Of a stretch of DNA of 64,000 bases, positions 12,001 through 24,620 are shown in pieces. This DNA comes from Bromus sterilis (lineage: Eukaryota; Streptophyta; Magnoliopsida; Poales; Poaceae): NCBI GenBank assembly GCA_950022295.1, contig OX465596.1:4216001-4280000 (forward strand). Direction: 5' to 3'. The notes under the pieces were generated by a model. It did not search any database and had not been told where the DNA came from. It worked only from the letters and a program-made list of their open reading frames with translations. The position numbers and the translations under genes are program-made. The stretch's first letter is position 1. The number at the start of each line of letters is the position of its first letter.

Positions 12001-15000
12001 CTTCAACCTTCTTACATGAGTAGCATGACCAATCATCAGTCAACATACCAGTCCAAGGTGGTGTCAGACAGCTAGGGTGAACGCGTAGAGAACAACCAGA
12101 GCAATTGAGCAATAGACTCTTCTCCTGAAAATAAAGATATAATTATACAAAAGAACTTCGCAAGAAAAAGCTCAAATGAATTTTCACTTGATATTCTCCT
12201 GCCAACTACCATGGTAATCAACTTTGGGCATAGTTACTGGTTACAACTTATCACAACATTCATTAGAAAATGGTACTGACAAATATGGAAGAAAAGAAGT
12301 ATGAGAACAGCCACGGTCACAAGGTTAATTTGCAAAAGGAATGGCACTCTGTATTACTTAAACAGAGCAAGTCAGAGAATGTGACAGACCTAATGTGAAT
12401 TTGTATTCAACAATATAGATCTGTATGATCCTATTTAACATGAAAGTACCGAATAATAAGCGACAAAGTCACCTCCTCTGAGTTGCAGATTTGACACATG
12501 TGGAACTCCTCGTCCGATTCTGATGATTCATGGTCTGATGACTCAGCTGAAACATTATAAGTAGATTAACAATAATCAAAAGAATATAAATTAACAAGTT
12601 CAGCATAACTAATCAGAGTACTCATGTAGCAATAGCTGTGTTTCAAAATATCATGCTATAATAAAGCATTTGTTGTAGCTGCTAAATGCATCTGTCTAAG
12701 TAATTATAGTTGCAACCTACACAGCTATAGCAGACGTGCATAATGGATAGCATGTAATGGGCATGTAAGAGATGTTCCTGCTTTCTTGTGCAATCGTGTT
12801 GCGTATTTATATTTTCAAAGGGAACCTTCTTGCACATTTATTACGCATCTTATTGCTAAATACTGCAAGGGGCATTTGTAATCCTTTCACTTTCTATCAG
12901 TGGATTTCCATCCAGTTATTTTTTGGGGGGAACTCATTCCCATCTAATCATTTTGATTGTTCCATGTGTGCCTATAAAGCACCAATTGGTCTACGGTCTA
13001 CATGATCGGTAATCAAGATTCAAGAGAGACAGTGCAAAGGGCAGAGGGCAAGTTTTATGCAACCACTTATAGACCTCATTATTCATCCTTTCGTCCATTA
13101 TTCCACTGTTATATTCATTGCGTCAACCTTTTAGTTTTTCCATTCATTACTTCCTTTTACAAATGTTCAGAAATTACTAAATTTAATTTCTGTAAACATG
13201 CCTCAGCAAGTCAGCATATTACGCACACTAAGAACTGTCATACACTACCCAGTGCAAAAGGTAAAGCATTTTAACTCGTAAGTCCTGACAGGTCATAGCT
13301 TCCTATTTTGAGCACTGCGGAAATAGAAGAATTGTTAAAGTGCATTACAGGATGTTACTATTATGCTACACCAGCATGTAAACCTTGATTTGTGATCTTC
13401 AAATAGTTAGCAACAGCTGCACCTATAACTTTTACATGGCCTTTTCGGACCTTTGTGTGATAGAATTGAGGGTGAGGCGGCATCGTAGACATAACCTAAC
13501 TTTTTGTAATAGCATTGAGCAATGAGAGTGATACGCCGCTGCCCAGAGTGTCTAACCTAGTATCCACCAAGAAGAAGGTTTAAGTGGGTTAGTTTCTTTT
13601 TTTCCGTTGCTGAGCTTGAATAAATTGTCTTGAAAACATCCAGACACCAGAGCAAGTATAATCAACACGAGTGCCATAATTCTTACAGGTATAAGAAGTG
13701 TATTTTTTCCTATGCTATATAATATATTTTTCTCATCGTCTTTGAGAATATGATCATACAAGTATTTTTTGGTGATTCGGTAACTATGTTGTTCCAAATG
13801 AGTACATTAACAGGTGTATCTGATGTCATAAATGAAGGTACTCCCACATAAACAAAACTTGAATCACTAATTTCCAGAAGTTACCATGATGTTCCCAGCG
13901 AGCATAGTTTTTAAAACAGGACTGTTGATCGAATTGGTATGCCACCGCCTCAGCTTTTCACCGGTTCTTTGGCTGGGTTTTTAGGCCATAAATTATATGT
14001 AATAATAGGTCAAATACGCTAAGTTTTTTTACTTTTACTTTGGAAAAAAGTAAAATAGAGGGAGTTGATAGTTGGACTAAGCTAGAGGCTTCGGCGAGTT
14101 TCCTTGTCGACCAGAGTTCAATCCCCGACGACCGTAGTTATTTTTCTATTTCCTACGAATGCATTCGCTAGCCACTGGTTCAACTGACTCTGATTTTTCT
14201 CCCATTTTATGTGAAAACCATCCGGGTCGACCGCTTCTCTCCGGTCCATTGGTGGAGCAAACAGATTTTCCCGGTCCAACCGGCGGTCAAGTCCGTTTTC
14301 TATAACTATGCCAACGAGTATATTGACAGCTGTATACAGTACCAGAATACAGAATTCCTACAACAGTTTACATGGAAAGGCTGGTCAAAAGAATACTAGT
14401 GCTGACATTTAAAATAAAGTTTCAATACAGCTATGCTGTCACACAGTGAAACACCCTGGAACTCACCACTGTACTAAGCAATAAAAGGTTTGCTACGTGG
14501 CTGGCTGTTGAGACTATAATCACATGATTCTCAAAATACTTACATGGAGAATAGTCATCACTATCATCATCGCTCACATCTTGCGTTTTTGCTACTTTCC
14601 TAAATCGCCCTTTAAAAGATACATCTGGTGCAGAATGCCGCTTACGCTGGATCTCCGTGACTTTTTCTTCCCCTGCAAGACCTTATTAAATTAAATAGTA
14701 AGGAAGCAGGCAACTAAAATACTCAAAAGACCTGAAACAAGATGACCAAATGAAAATGGTTCAGGGAGGACGCAGAATGAAATATGAAATACCGCTAAAC
14801 AGGATGCTGACCCAGTTCCCTAGATGAAAGGGTCAAAGTCTAAGCCATTAGTTTATTTATGCGACTATGCGAGTGATAATTGATGTAAATTTTGAAATGT
14901 ATAGCTGAACAATAAAAGGAAATATCACTAGAGTGAGCATTAACTTCCCATTCCATGTAACACATAAAGAATTTTGCATGCGTGCATGCGACAAGGACTA

Positions 15001-18000
15001 AAAATGTGGTAGTTGGTAAAACCTGGCTAGGGCTAACATGCTGAAACAACTAGCACAAACCTTGCTGAAAAGAATCAGGTTTTGGAGGTAAAGGGTAATT
15101 TTCTTCTACCAGCTTCAGAAGAAGCTCCCGGGGGCCAGAAACAAAGTCTTCCATTTCAACACCCTGCTTCAAATATGAAATAATCAAGCAGTCACTCTGG
15201 AAGGAGCTACAATACACTAGAGAGAGTGAGGGAGGGAGATGTTCAGCGGGAAAGATGAACGCACATATTTTGTGACAGCTTCCTCTGTTCGAGCCTCTCC
15301 AGTGCTCTGAAGACCAATCACCACACATTTATTCTCAGCCAAAGCCTCCTTAGCCAACTTCACAACAGCAGGGACCTTCGCAGACATGCACATATGCCTG
15401 AAGAAACGCTGCAAAACGTAGCCATATATTTTACATGAGTAACATGTATAAGTACTTTTTAGCACGTGAGGCAATTATCTACCATAATCCTTATGCTATA
15501 TTGTAAGGCCTCCTTAGGTTTGCAGAAATTTTGAAGGAATTCTACAGGATAAGGATTTTGTAGGAAAAGAATCCTTTGAAGCCCTTTGGTTTGTAGGAAT
15601 GGATTCCAATCCTTCTCATTTCAAATTAAAAAACAAGCCTAGGCCCAATGGAAAAAATCCTATCCAATTGAGTCGAATGACATCCCTTTCCCCTACAGGA
15701 AATGAGATACATGTCATCTCACTTCCTATGGTTTTCCTATTCCCAAGATATTCCTATCCTATGAACCAAAGGGGGCCTAAGATGTGCCAAAAAGAAGGTC
15801 AATATTATGTTAGAAAACCATGCTGTCATGAAGCTGTAAAAGGTGCAGAATTGTGAAGGTAATAAATTCGATGAAGTTAGTTTCTAGAAAAGATATAAGG
15901 AAGCAACACCTGATGGCTGGACCAATAGAGCCGCCATATTTGATTTGAAACGACTTTCTCTTCTCCAGAGATTTCACCTGCTGATAGGAGCTCAAGCCGC
16001 AAATTAGCCCAGAATTCGGCTGCCTTTCCGTACATATTCTGCATTCTCGATAAAAACAAAGTAAATCTGACGTGAGCTAACAGACTTTTCAGTCAAGACC
16101 CAGATAGAGAGCCTAGGCAAAATCAATTAGCTGTAACACATGAATATAATTACAAATAAACATTTTTGTCAAACACAATCAAACGACGAACTAGAATACC
16201 AAACTACAAAAAGTATTACTGTATGGATAAGCAAACATTGACAGTAAGAAGACATGAATGTGCAAACCGACCATGCCACCAAAAACAAAGCTATAAGACA
16301 AAAAAGTATGCTAATATTTAATGGTTTTTACCGTCATTCTTTCCTCAAGAGGAGCCTCCACAGTATCAAAATCAGCCCCCTTATAACTTAGTGTACGGCA
16401 AACATACATACCCCTGCAAGACATTTAATGAAAGGAGTACTCAATATATCATCCTGATAAAATGCATGCATCAGCTAAGGTTAGGGCAGATGAATTCTCG
16501 TTGATTTCTCATTAACATAGAGCACAACAGACACATAGTAATCAGTAACCATTCATATGAGATCTTCGTGTCATGGTACAAGAGATCTGGAAAGACCACT
16601 AACCTAGCTTTCATGTCCATAGCGACAAGCTCAAGAGCACCCACACCACCTTTCTCAAGAGCACCTGCACATGTTTGCATAAAGTATAAAGAGCTACAAA
16701 CATTTGGTACATTCTACAGGACTTTACAGCAGTTCCTTCTAATACAGCATAAGGCATGCAATGCTTCGCCAAAATGACTCGCAGAGCCCAAAGAACACAA
16801 AGTAACTGCCTAACAAAATCCAACGTGAGACCCAAATACAGTCTTACAAAAAAACTGAAAATCCGGCACAGAGTGAACTCCAGAAATAATAATTTAAGAT
16901 CAATTAAAGGTGCGGCTTGAATTACTCAGAGCAGCAATAAACCGAAGATACTACCCAACAACTATATTAGCATAGTCCGTTTCCATAAACTTCTGTTGAT
17001 CCTTACGAGATGTGTCTAGTTCCAACCAAGTCCACAGTGAGGTCAGATGACCCTACTGTGTGATCTTAACATATTTAAGGACAGCTTGCAATTTCTATGT
17101 TGAGTTATGCAGCTTGTGCAGCACTGTCCAATCTAGTTACTCAGAAAAACAATTACTCCCTCCGATCCATAAAAAGTGTCGCTCATTTTGTACTAAGCTA
17201 GTACAAACTTTGTACTAGATGAGCGACATATATTATGGATCGGAGGGAGTATTACTTATTGTGCTGTACAACTTATAAGCATATGCTTTCAACTAGTTGT
17301 TACATGAAAGATTCAAGTAAAAGGATAAATCAGTGAACCTAGAAATTGTGCAAAGTCCTGAAATGATGTTCCGTCCCCCCAGAGTCCGAGTCGAACCATA
17401 TAGCCCAAATTCCGTGGTTCTGATGCACCAGTTGCTGAGCAGTAAACAACACGAGCCTCGGGTAACTTTTCCTGTTATGTCATATTGATGATGTCATAGT
17501 ATTAATTCAACATGCATATATCAAATATATCTTTCAAACATGATGTACCAACATCAAATATTACAATGTTTTGTGTCCATCATTGAAGCAAATCTCATGG
17601 TACAACTGAGATAAAGATTAAAGTTGAGATGGCACTAAAATTTGATTAATGTCATTAGCATTGTGTGCCTTAACTATTTGCTTATTATGCAACATTTAAG
17701 TTATTAAAATAAGACAAGGATAACACACAACAAAAAAAATGCCTACTTCTAAAACACCTTAAATGGTTAGCATGATATAAATTGCACGTGAATATTGAAA
17801 AATAACAATCCCATCATTTTTTTCATCTGTGAAGTAACAGATTAAGGTAGATTCCATGCTCTTATTGACTGAAATCTGATATGTGTTGCAGGCGAACACT
17901 TAACAAAAAAAAATTGTTCATACTGTGAAAATCAAAAGGTTGGCATGCAGCAACAGATTAAGCTAGATAGCATACACTTATATTGACTGAACTCTAGAAC

Positions 18001-21000
18001 TTGACAAAACCCATCATATCATGGCAATCAGCCAATCAGAAGGCCCTTAATTTTTCTTAAAATTTTACCAAAGAATAGCCTAATGTTCAGATTAGATTTA
18101 AAAAATTGTTCGTATTAAATATATTTCTAAAATTCACAAAGTTGGAAACATAGAGAATCAGTGAAGACTTATTTTCCTCTTAGATTATGATTCCAGCCAT
18201 AGACAAACCTGGATCTCAAGAACTGCTTTACCAGTGCGGGTAGGCTGACTCCCTGCATCAGGAATCAGATTTTTGGCCTTGTGGCACTGCAAGGAAAATA
18301 TAAATTGAGCACAAAATACAATCAGCTATACAGATATGGCTACAAAACAAACTATACAGCACAAAAGAAAGATAGGAATTCAGCTTTGCTTGCTCTTTCT
18401 TCTTGCTACAAATATAGATATCTAGATCAAATCTATTACCTCATCGAACACTATGAGACCATCAAACTCATGTCCACACCATTGGACTAGTTGCTGCAAA
18501 CGAGAACGGCCTCTCTCGGATGATGCTATCAAGCTGCTGTAAGTTACAAAAATTACCCCATTCTTTATCCCAATGGCCTTCGAGTCTAGCTTAGAATATG
18601 GTAGCTTGTTTAAAGGATGCACTGCATGACAAAATATACCAATATCAATTGTAAATATAAGCCATAAATATGTAAAGCAAACTTTTTTTGCCAAAGAATA
18701 ATAGAATATGAAACGCAAACTGAGTACACAAAAAAATCTGCCTAGCAGTTGGAAGAAACAAGTCAAAAACTACTTTTTGTGGAGAATTTCTCTCAACGAT
18801 GCAAAACACAAACGCCAGGAGTGGTATGATCAAACATTATCAATACATGTTTTACTACTAACACTCCTCCCGACTTCCTAAAAAGGTCATGTGCAGACAA
18901 TGCCTGTTAAGATCCTTGGTATTCAAACACTTAATTACCTAATCAGGACAGCGCCAATATTCTGGCAGAAGTCAATGTAAAGTATATGTATTCTCTTTCA
19001 TCCAAGGTTCTCATTATCCGATACATAGCGTGACCTTTTTTATACATGTCATTGTTAGGATCAAGTTACCCTAATCCTGATTATAAGATCCTTAAGATCG
19101 TGATCCTTCTGCGATCCTGTCAATCCTACATTTGTGAACAAAATATTATGTTTAGGTAGTTTATACGCTTCATGTAATTTATTTCCAAGCAGGAAAACAT
19201 GTACCAAATACGTGCACTTCTATCATCGAGATGCTACAATTTCTTGCTTAAATTCCGCTTGTAGTATTTCAATGTGCCACATATACACATTCACACTCTG
19301 CATTATTTTAAATTTCGAAAGTAATATTTCAAATTTAGAACATAAATCGCATAAAAAAATTGTATGCAAAACCACCCCACGCAGCCAATGGAAAGGGATG
19401 GTGTTGCTCTTCCAGCTTTCCACTTGGTGCATCTGGATGGCACGAAACGCCTTGGCCAGTGCCCGATAAGCAACGACTCCTGAGCAGTCAAGACCGAGGC
19501 AGCCTGGTGCAATAGGACTCCAGCTTGTTTTTCCGAGAACGGTAGTCAAGCCATGAGTGTATTGTATATGTAGTCATGGCCTGGTGCCCTGGTCCTAGGC
19601 TAGGCTTGTAATTAAGCTCTTCATTTTTTTCAAAGAATAGAGCCGCAGAGCTGTTGGATTTTCTTGAGAGAAGATACACAATAATTTCCAAGTACCAAAT
19701 CACCAAGTCAAGTCGCCATAGGACAGAAGTGGCACCTTCAACTAGTCATGGCTAGGCAGCAGATATGGAATGCGCGTACTGGGCTACGGTGCTACTGCTA
19801 CTGCTAGAGGGAGTAAGGAGACGACTTAAAAGAGTTCCAGTTGCAGTTTCAATGACGGGTCAGGAACAGGTTCGCAGTTCCTGCCAACTACGTGCAATGG
19901 GGTACATGTATTTACTACTACCTCCGTCACAGTTTACAGGGCGCACGCGTATCCCTAGGTTGCCAATTTAACCAACATAACACAAGATATATGTTATAAA
20001 AATTATATCATTTGAAAATATATCTGAAGTTTATGATGATATATTTTATAATGTATATCTTGTTTTATGCTGGTTAAATTGGCACCCTAGGGATACGCGC
20101 GCGCCCTGTAAGCTGTGACGGAGGTAGTACATCATTTTTGCATTAACTTTATGGATAATGTAGAGCACAGTATCGTACATAAATGTCCATTAAGATGCAT
20201 CTATTACTAGATTGAAACAGTATGTTTTACCTTTTAAATACATTCTACCTAAAGAAAAACATTTGCACCCGATCACTCCCCGCTAGCATTTCTAGATAAA
20301 TGATGTGTTGTTAAATCCACATGTCCATTCACATACAATTGGAGATGCTATCATGTGGGGCCGCAGGGGCCACATACTTTTGATGCAATGCAGATGGCAT
20401 TGACTTGAGGTAAAAATGCCATTCAATTTTGGGCCAGTTCTTTTGAGCAGATTCTACATAATCTGGGTTTGGATAATCAACCAATCAAAAGAACTCGAAT
20501 GAGGTTCCAAAATCCTGGCACGATTCTATAGAATCCTAGTGCAATCCAAAATCTTCACAACCACCTCCTTTTCCCAGAATCTTGAGATTTTAAGCAATCC
20601 CACAAAACAAAACGTTTCAAAATATCTTTGTACCCCTATTATAGCAACAATTTATGGGCAGATTGCCACCCCACCACCCCACCTGGGCCACCTCCACACC
20701 CTGGAACAGTTCAAGCCGCCCCCAACCGTTCCCGTCCTCCCCATTGTGCGCGCTGGGCGCATCGCTGCTAGGGTTCCTCCCCGCCGCCACCCCATTCCAA
20801 AGCCTCGCTGGCGCCGCTCCCTGTCCCCAGACCTCGCCGGCGCCACCCCCGCCGGGCCCTCCTCTCCACGACCCGCGGCGCATCCGCCCGCCCTCCCTCG
20901 CCCGACGCCCAACTCGGTTTCTCCCGCCGGCCACGGGAGCCTGCTGGACGGCCGCATCCCCTCGCAGAAACACCGGACGAGGCAGCCTGCATGACGTCCC

Positions 21001-23044
21001 CTCACCGAACCGCCGGCCAAGCCCAGCCTCCAGGACGGCTTCATTCCTCACCGTTCCACCGAGGTGAGCTCCCTGTTCTTTCTTTCCTCTTCTTTTTCTT
21101 TTTTTTCCTTGTACTTTTAGCATGCTATAGTTGGTGTATGGATAGTTGGCGTATGGATAGATGGTGGATGGATGCTTGTTTGATGATGAATGAATGATGC
21201 TAAAATAAATTGCTATAGAAATTGTTCGAAACTATAAAGCGTTCACAATTCAACAAACCCTTTCTGTTTAAGGATAGTACAGACATTTCAGCGCACAACT
21301 CAACCCATAATCTAAAACTACAATCTCAGAAAGAACTGGGTGGCAGATTCTGGGGGAAGTTTTCCAGAATCTTGATTCTGTAGAATCCTTCACGAAAAGA
21401 ACTGGCCCTTTAATAGTTTTCATACCTTGTACGCATTTTGCACCAACATCATCTAAATCTCTTCGAGCATCATACTTCAAGTCAGAACCAACCGATACCC
21501 ACCTGGAAATCGCAATTATGAATTCAGCTAAAGGTAAGTAATAAAGAGGACATAATGGCAGAAATTCTTCAAGTTCAGCAGGGCAGCGACTGGATGGGAA
21601 TTCAGAATTCTAGCCAAAAGTCTTACACTGCCTTATGCCTTCCCTGTTGCCAATTTTCCCAGATCAATCCAGCAATTGTTCGGCCCTTACCAACACCAGC
21701 ACCATCACCAATAAAAAACCCTGCTCTATCACCAGTAGGGAGATGATGAAGGTGCCGCTGTCATACAAAAACAGAAAGATTTACAAGAGGTGTGATAGTA
21801 CAAACAAAATAATAAGGAAATCATAGAATGTGAACTAACCTGACAAGCATAAACTAATGTCTCAATTTGTAAGCATGATAATGTCTTAGTCTGATCCAAT
21901 TCATCCATGATGTTCAATGTATAAGTCGGTTCAGGAGGTTGCACGGCTGAAAGTGAAGAAGTTTCTACTACTGGATCTGGATGAGGCAGACCAAGAGATA
22001 GCTTGGCAGGCCTCTGGAAAAGTGGAAATATGGCAAATTATGAAGCAATTGGATATAAAAGTAGTAATGACTGTAAGAAGTACTACAAAGCATTTCCACA
22101 CAAAGTGCAGACTGAGCCATGAAAGTAAATGGAATCCTTACATAGTCTGTGAAAGTTTCTCCGACGGTACCACCTTCATCTTCGTCGCGCTCAACATCAA
22201 TTGCGACCTGCTTGAAAAAATCCCAGTAAGTGCAAGGTTGTGAACCCGATTATATACCAATGGAGCAGGAATCATGTCATCCGATACACCAGAGCAGCAG
22301 AATGTTTGTAAAAAGTGCTACGGACATTTCGCACCGAACTATTTAGCAGCCGCATTGAGTAGCAAGGTTTTTTAAGCGCTAGGCGCTGAGCAAGCTTTCT
22401 GCCTCTGCATTGCCCTTTTCTGACCAAAGTGGACGTCTAAGCTCCTCTTTAACTGTTTGACCCACCAATCAACATACCTCATTGATCTCCTCGGGCGGCT
22501 CTGCGGCGGGCAGCCCGATAGGGAATGTTGTCGTGACAGCAACCAGCTGCGGCATGCCTGGCGGCAGCACCGGGAGCAAAGGGTCTGAGGCCGGGGGCGT
22601 GGTCCCCGAGGCCTGGGGCGAGCCGTTGCCGGCGGCGGAGGAGAGGAAGTCCTGGAGCTTGGAGAGGTCGACGGCGAGGTCGACGCCGCACTGCGGGCAG
22701 CGGAAGTTGGTGAGGCCGTGGGGCACGTTGAGGACGGCCTGGCAGCCGGCGCAGGGGAGCTGGATCTTCGTGGGGTCCACCCCGTGCGCCTGCGACGTCT
22801 GCGACGCCCGCTTCCGGGGCGGGGCAGGGGCCGGCGGCGAGGGCGTGGAGGAGGCGGATGGCGGCTTGGGCATGAGCTGCGGGGGCAGGCGCTGCGCCAT
22901 CTGGCACTTGGGGCAGATGAACTCGGTCATGCCGGGGGCGACGGCGAGGACGGCGCGGCATCCCGCGCAGCGCACCTGGGCGAGCGCGGAGGCCGGCGTG
23001 GGGGCGGCGGAGGGGGGGGAGGAGGAGGAGGAGCCGCCGGCCAT
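3058..23044 (-). CDS. FGT1: Strawberry notch / FORGETTER1-type chromatin DExH helicase
   Basis: Orthologue by motif content of Arabidopsis FORGETTER1, the plant Strawberry notch protein. FGT1 is a nuclear co-activator that works with chromatin remodellers to keep heat-memory genes accessible. The inferred product is 1299 residues, close to the roughly 1300 of the Arabidopsis protein. Domains in order: two LSD1-type zinc ribbons (C26-C29-C44-C47 and C98-C101-C116-C119, both C-x2-C-x14-C-x2-C), Walker A GDGAGVGKGRT at 286-296, DECH box at 398-401, SAT motif at 437-439, a C4HC3 PHD finger (C703 to C747) split by an intron, the helicase-C motif QQFGRTHR at 895-902, and a C-terminal region ending WVQDIKD. 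The start is the ATG at 23044, in the GC-rich first exon just before the first zinc ribbon. Every splice joint keeps frame and no stop interrupts it, so the gene looks intact despite transposons in many introns. The Arabidopsis symbol is used by homology. Confidence 0.93.
3351..4694 (+). mobile_element. Retroposed GC-rich element in the last intron of SNO/FGT1
   Basis: A 1344-bp GC-rich block in the AT-rich final intron, bounded by a perfect 14-bp direct repeat AGTAACTTTGCTCC (3337-3350 and 4695-4708). A long target duplication of this size, no terminal inverted repeats, and the 3' end GATATTAATATATTCCCC, common at the ends of wheat non-LTR elements, point to target-primed retroposition on the plus strand, antisense to the host gene. 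Only broken open frames are visible, so it is non-autonomous or decayed. It contains a 41-bp tandem repeat. Confidence 0.65.
4162..4243. repeat. Two perfect 41-bp tandem repeats
   Basis: The unit beginning GCGGCACAGGTTTTTCC occurs twice, 4162-4202 and 4203-4243, inside the retroposed element. A third copy starts (GCGGCAG) and then diverges. Confidence 0.9.
7475..8152 (+). mobile_element. 5'-truncated LINE in intron 27 of SNO/FGT1
   Basis: Plus-strand 3' end of an L1-like LINE, antisense to the host gene. The translation shows the RT zinc-binding region: ILTKDNLLKRGW, then C-x2-C (EKCVFCG), then HLFFEC, and later SIWKTRNDIIF and SLYEIGKG. It ends in an A tract at 8146-8152. A perfect 13-bp target duplication ATAGCTCATTAAA flanks it (7462-7474 and 8153-8165), so both ends are exact. 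A frameshift near 7720 and a stop near 7880 make it inactive. Confidence 0.85.
13903..14310. mobile_element. hAT-like non-autonomous element in intron 14 of SNO/FGT1
   Basis: The ends form imperfect inverted repeats, CATAGTTTTTAAAACAGG on the left and GAAAACGGACTTG-like on the complement of the right end. They are flanked by an 8-bp near-identical duplication, CCAGCGAG (13895-13902) and CCAACGAG (14311-14318). An 8-bp target duplication suggests hAT. Inside is a tRNA B-box-like string (GAGTTCAATCCCC), but I see no full tRNA fold. Confidence 0.55.
15507..15777. mobile_element. Tourist (PIF/Harbinger) MITE in intron 11 of SNO/FGT1
   Basis: 271-bp element with inverted ends GGCCTCCTTAGGTTTG and CAAAGGGGGCC, flanked by the TAA target duplication (15504-15506 and 15778-15780) typical of Tourist elements. 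The inner arms also pair. Confidence 0.8.
17154..17251. mobile_element. Stowaway MITE in intron 8 of SNO/FGT1
   Basis: TA-flanked palindrome beginning CTCCCTCCGATCCATAA and ending with its complement. The inner arms contain GTCGCTCAT and its complement ATGAGCGAC. Confidence 0.85.
19916..20129. mobile_element. Stowaway-like MITE in intron 5 of SNO/FGT1
   Basis: TA-flanked 210-bp element with long inverted repeats: CTACCTCCGTCACAG at the left and CTGTGACGGAGGTAG at the right, then GGGCGCACGCGTATCCCTAGG pairing with CCTAGGGATACGCGCGCGCCC. The centre is AT-rich. Confidence 0.8.
20431..21408. mobile_element. 978-bp TIR element carrying a captured GC-rich gene fragment
   Basis: The ends are GGGCCAGTTCTTTT (20431-20444) and its complement AAAAGAACTGGCCC (21395-21408), flanked by TTT on both sides. 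The subterminal arms share AGATTCT and TAGAATCCT strings. Between about 20650 and 21065 the base composition jumps to strongly GC, reads like the 5' end of a grass gene (GCTAGGGTTCCTCCCCGCCG) and stops at CCGAG|GTGAGC followed by a T-rich tract. That looks like a captured exon with its splice donor on the plus strand. The source gene is not recognised. The element sits in intron 5 of SNO/FGT1, and its right TSD ends 14 bases from the exon 5 boundary. Confidence 0.65.
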
Positions 23045-23225
23045 CGGCGGCGAGGGTTTGGATGGGGACAGGGGGGGGAGGGAATTGGGGTCCTCCTCGG
23101 AAGGGGAGGGGGAGGAGGAGGGGGGAGAAACCGAAGCGGCGGCAGCGGAGTGGAGGAGGGTTGGTTGGGTGTTGGTCCGACGGTCGGTCTGCGCCTACTA
23201 CTACTTACTCGGCCTAGACAAACAT
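23045..23225 (-). promoter_or_regulatory. SNO/FGT1 5' UTR and core promoter region
   Basis: CT-rich sequence on the transcribed strand directly upstream of the ATG, as in many grass 5' UTRs. It changes to AT-rich DNA above about 23225. No clear TATA box was found, so the transcription start is not placed. Confidence 0.4.
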
Positions 23226-24620
23226 TCGAGGTTTGAATTTTGTTTTCGAATTTGTTTGTTTTTGTTTTTCCTGGGGAAGTGATTTGAAATTGCTATGGTT
23301 TTCTAGGTTCAGAAGGTTTTCACTTTTCAAAGCTAATGTGCTTACAATCTACGGGGTATATCAATCGGTTCAAATGATATTAAAGCAAATTTGCCTTAGA
23401 GCTTCTACAATGTGGCCGAGTGTAGACTTTGAAGATAAAGAAAATAAATATACCATATATAATCTACATCTTTATATCTCTATATCTATATCTATATCTC
23501 TTTTTTTATATATTATTACTTTCGTATCAAAATATAAAACGTTTTTTAGGTTAAAAAACTAATGTTTCATCTTTCATCCATTTTTTATTTCATCACCCTT
23601 CGTTCAATCTTCCATCCTTCATTGTTTTTTCATTTGTATTTTATTTTCTTATGATGATTGTCATCACACCAATATTTGGTAACCCAATAAATCAGATCAA
23701 TCTATAGCATAGCAATAAATTCACGATCCATAATTTCACGTGAGTACTTATCAGAAATATTTGATAACCTAATAAATAACGATAATTTCACGTTCAAAAG
23801 CAAATAAATATAAATCAATCTTTTATATTTGGTAACTCGATAAAAGCAAATTAATAATAGACAAATACATATTTTATCAATTTAAAAAATACCTAAAAAT
23901 ATATACTACTTTATACTAAAACATAATCTTACTTTGACTATTTACTTTAAATCAAGATTGGTCTCTAGGGATTGATGCGTTTCCATGGCTAGCGTAGTTT
24001 TGCCCAATCTGCTCCTAGATGTCGACGAGTTGATCATGGTGTTTAGACCGGAGAGGGTAAATATTTATGCCACTGTATTTACTAAAGCAAAAATTTGTTT
24101 TATTTGACCTTTTTTCTTAGGATTATCAACAAAGAATTTTTACATAATTGTGTGTCGATAGTGATTTTGAATAGTATAATTTGGTTTAGAATTTGTATGC
24201 ATCTCAGAGAATTTTTCAACGCCCAATATTGATCAGAGGTAGAAGAATATTTGACATAACTTTTCAGAAGAGGCGTTCAATAGGTGTTGAAGACCGACTG
24301 CCACAGTAAGGAAGGGAGCAAAATATGTAAGACATTTTCATTGTTTTGTACAAACACAAGAGCAGCATATTAAGTTTTTGTTGCTATTTTTTATTTCATA
24401 TTATTCTTGTTGTTGTTGTGAAACTTCAGTTCATGATTTTGATGTACCAAGTATCAAGCCCGTAAAAATCATGGTTTATAGTATTAATAAAATCACATGT
24501 ACTTTATATGATTCATGGTGTATAGTAAGCCGAGGTGGCAAGCCTGGATTTCTTGGATTCAAAAGCGGAGATGGTTGATTACATTTTATGGAAATGCTAG
24601 GTGATGTGCATATGAATCTA
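23226..24620. other. AT-rich intergenic stretch upstream of SNO/FGT1
   Basis: No gene seen. It holds a short (TATATC)n microsatellite near 23466-23505 and otherwise low-complexity AT-rich DNA. Confidence 0.5.

Larger units (their letters stand above)
3058..23044 (-). other. Exon map of the SNO/FGT1 gene (32 coding exons)
   Basis: Coding exons in transcript order: 23044-22478, 22207-22142, 22013-21840, 21757-21627, 21502-21426, 18621-18440, 18286-18209, 17471-17339, 16664-16604, 16413-16332, 16038-15910, 15408-15265, 15163-15061, 14672-14544, 12546-12473, 12124-11955, 11867-11774, 11060-10963, 10886-10751, 10660-10554, 9804-9709, 9638-9551, 9463-9346, 8942-8831, 8763-8640, 8560-8483, 8326-8208, 6668-6615, 6440-6338, 5850-5722, 4879-4768, 3089-3058. 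All introns are GT-AG. The total is 3900 nt, exactly 1300 codons with the TGA. The last exon is only 32 nt (11 codons) and follows a 1.7-kb intron that contains a retroposed element. Exon 5 lies against a 978-bp TIR insertion. The weakest acceptor is that of exon 27 (AAG, poor pyrimidine tract). Confidence 0.88.

Noticed and set aside
14100..14150. tRNA gene suggested by a B-box-like GAGTTCAATCCCC
   Set aside because: No acceptor stem or cloverleaf could be drawn, and it lies inside a hAT-like element.
20539..21123. Open frames on both strands in the GC-rich block as a separate gene
   Set aside because: The block lies wholly inside a TIR element in an intron and shows no recognisable domain. 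It fits a captured fragment better.
22482..23282. Long plus-strand open frame (266 codons) over the GC-rich first exon
   Set aside because: It is the antisense shadow of SNO/FGT1 exon 1, which has the real zinc-ribbon motifs. GC-rich grass exons often give open antisense frames.
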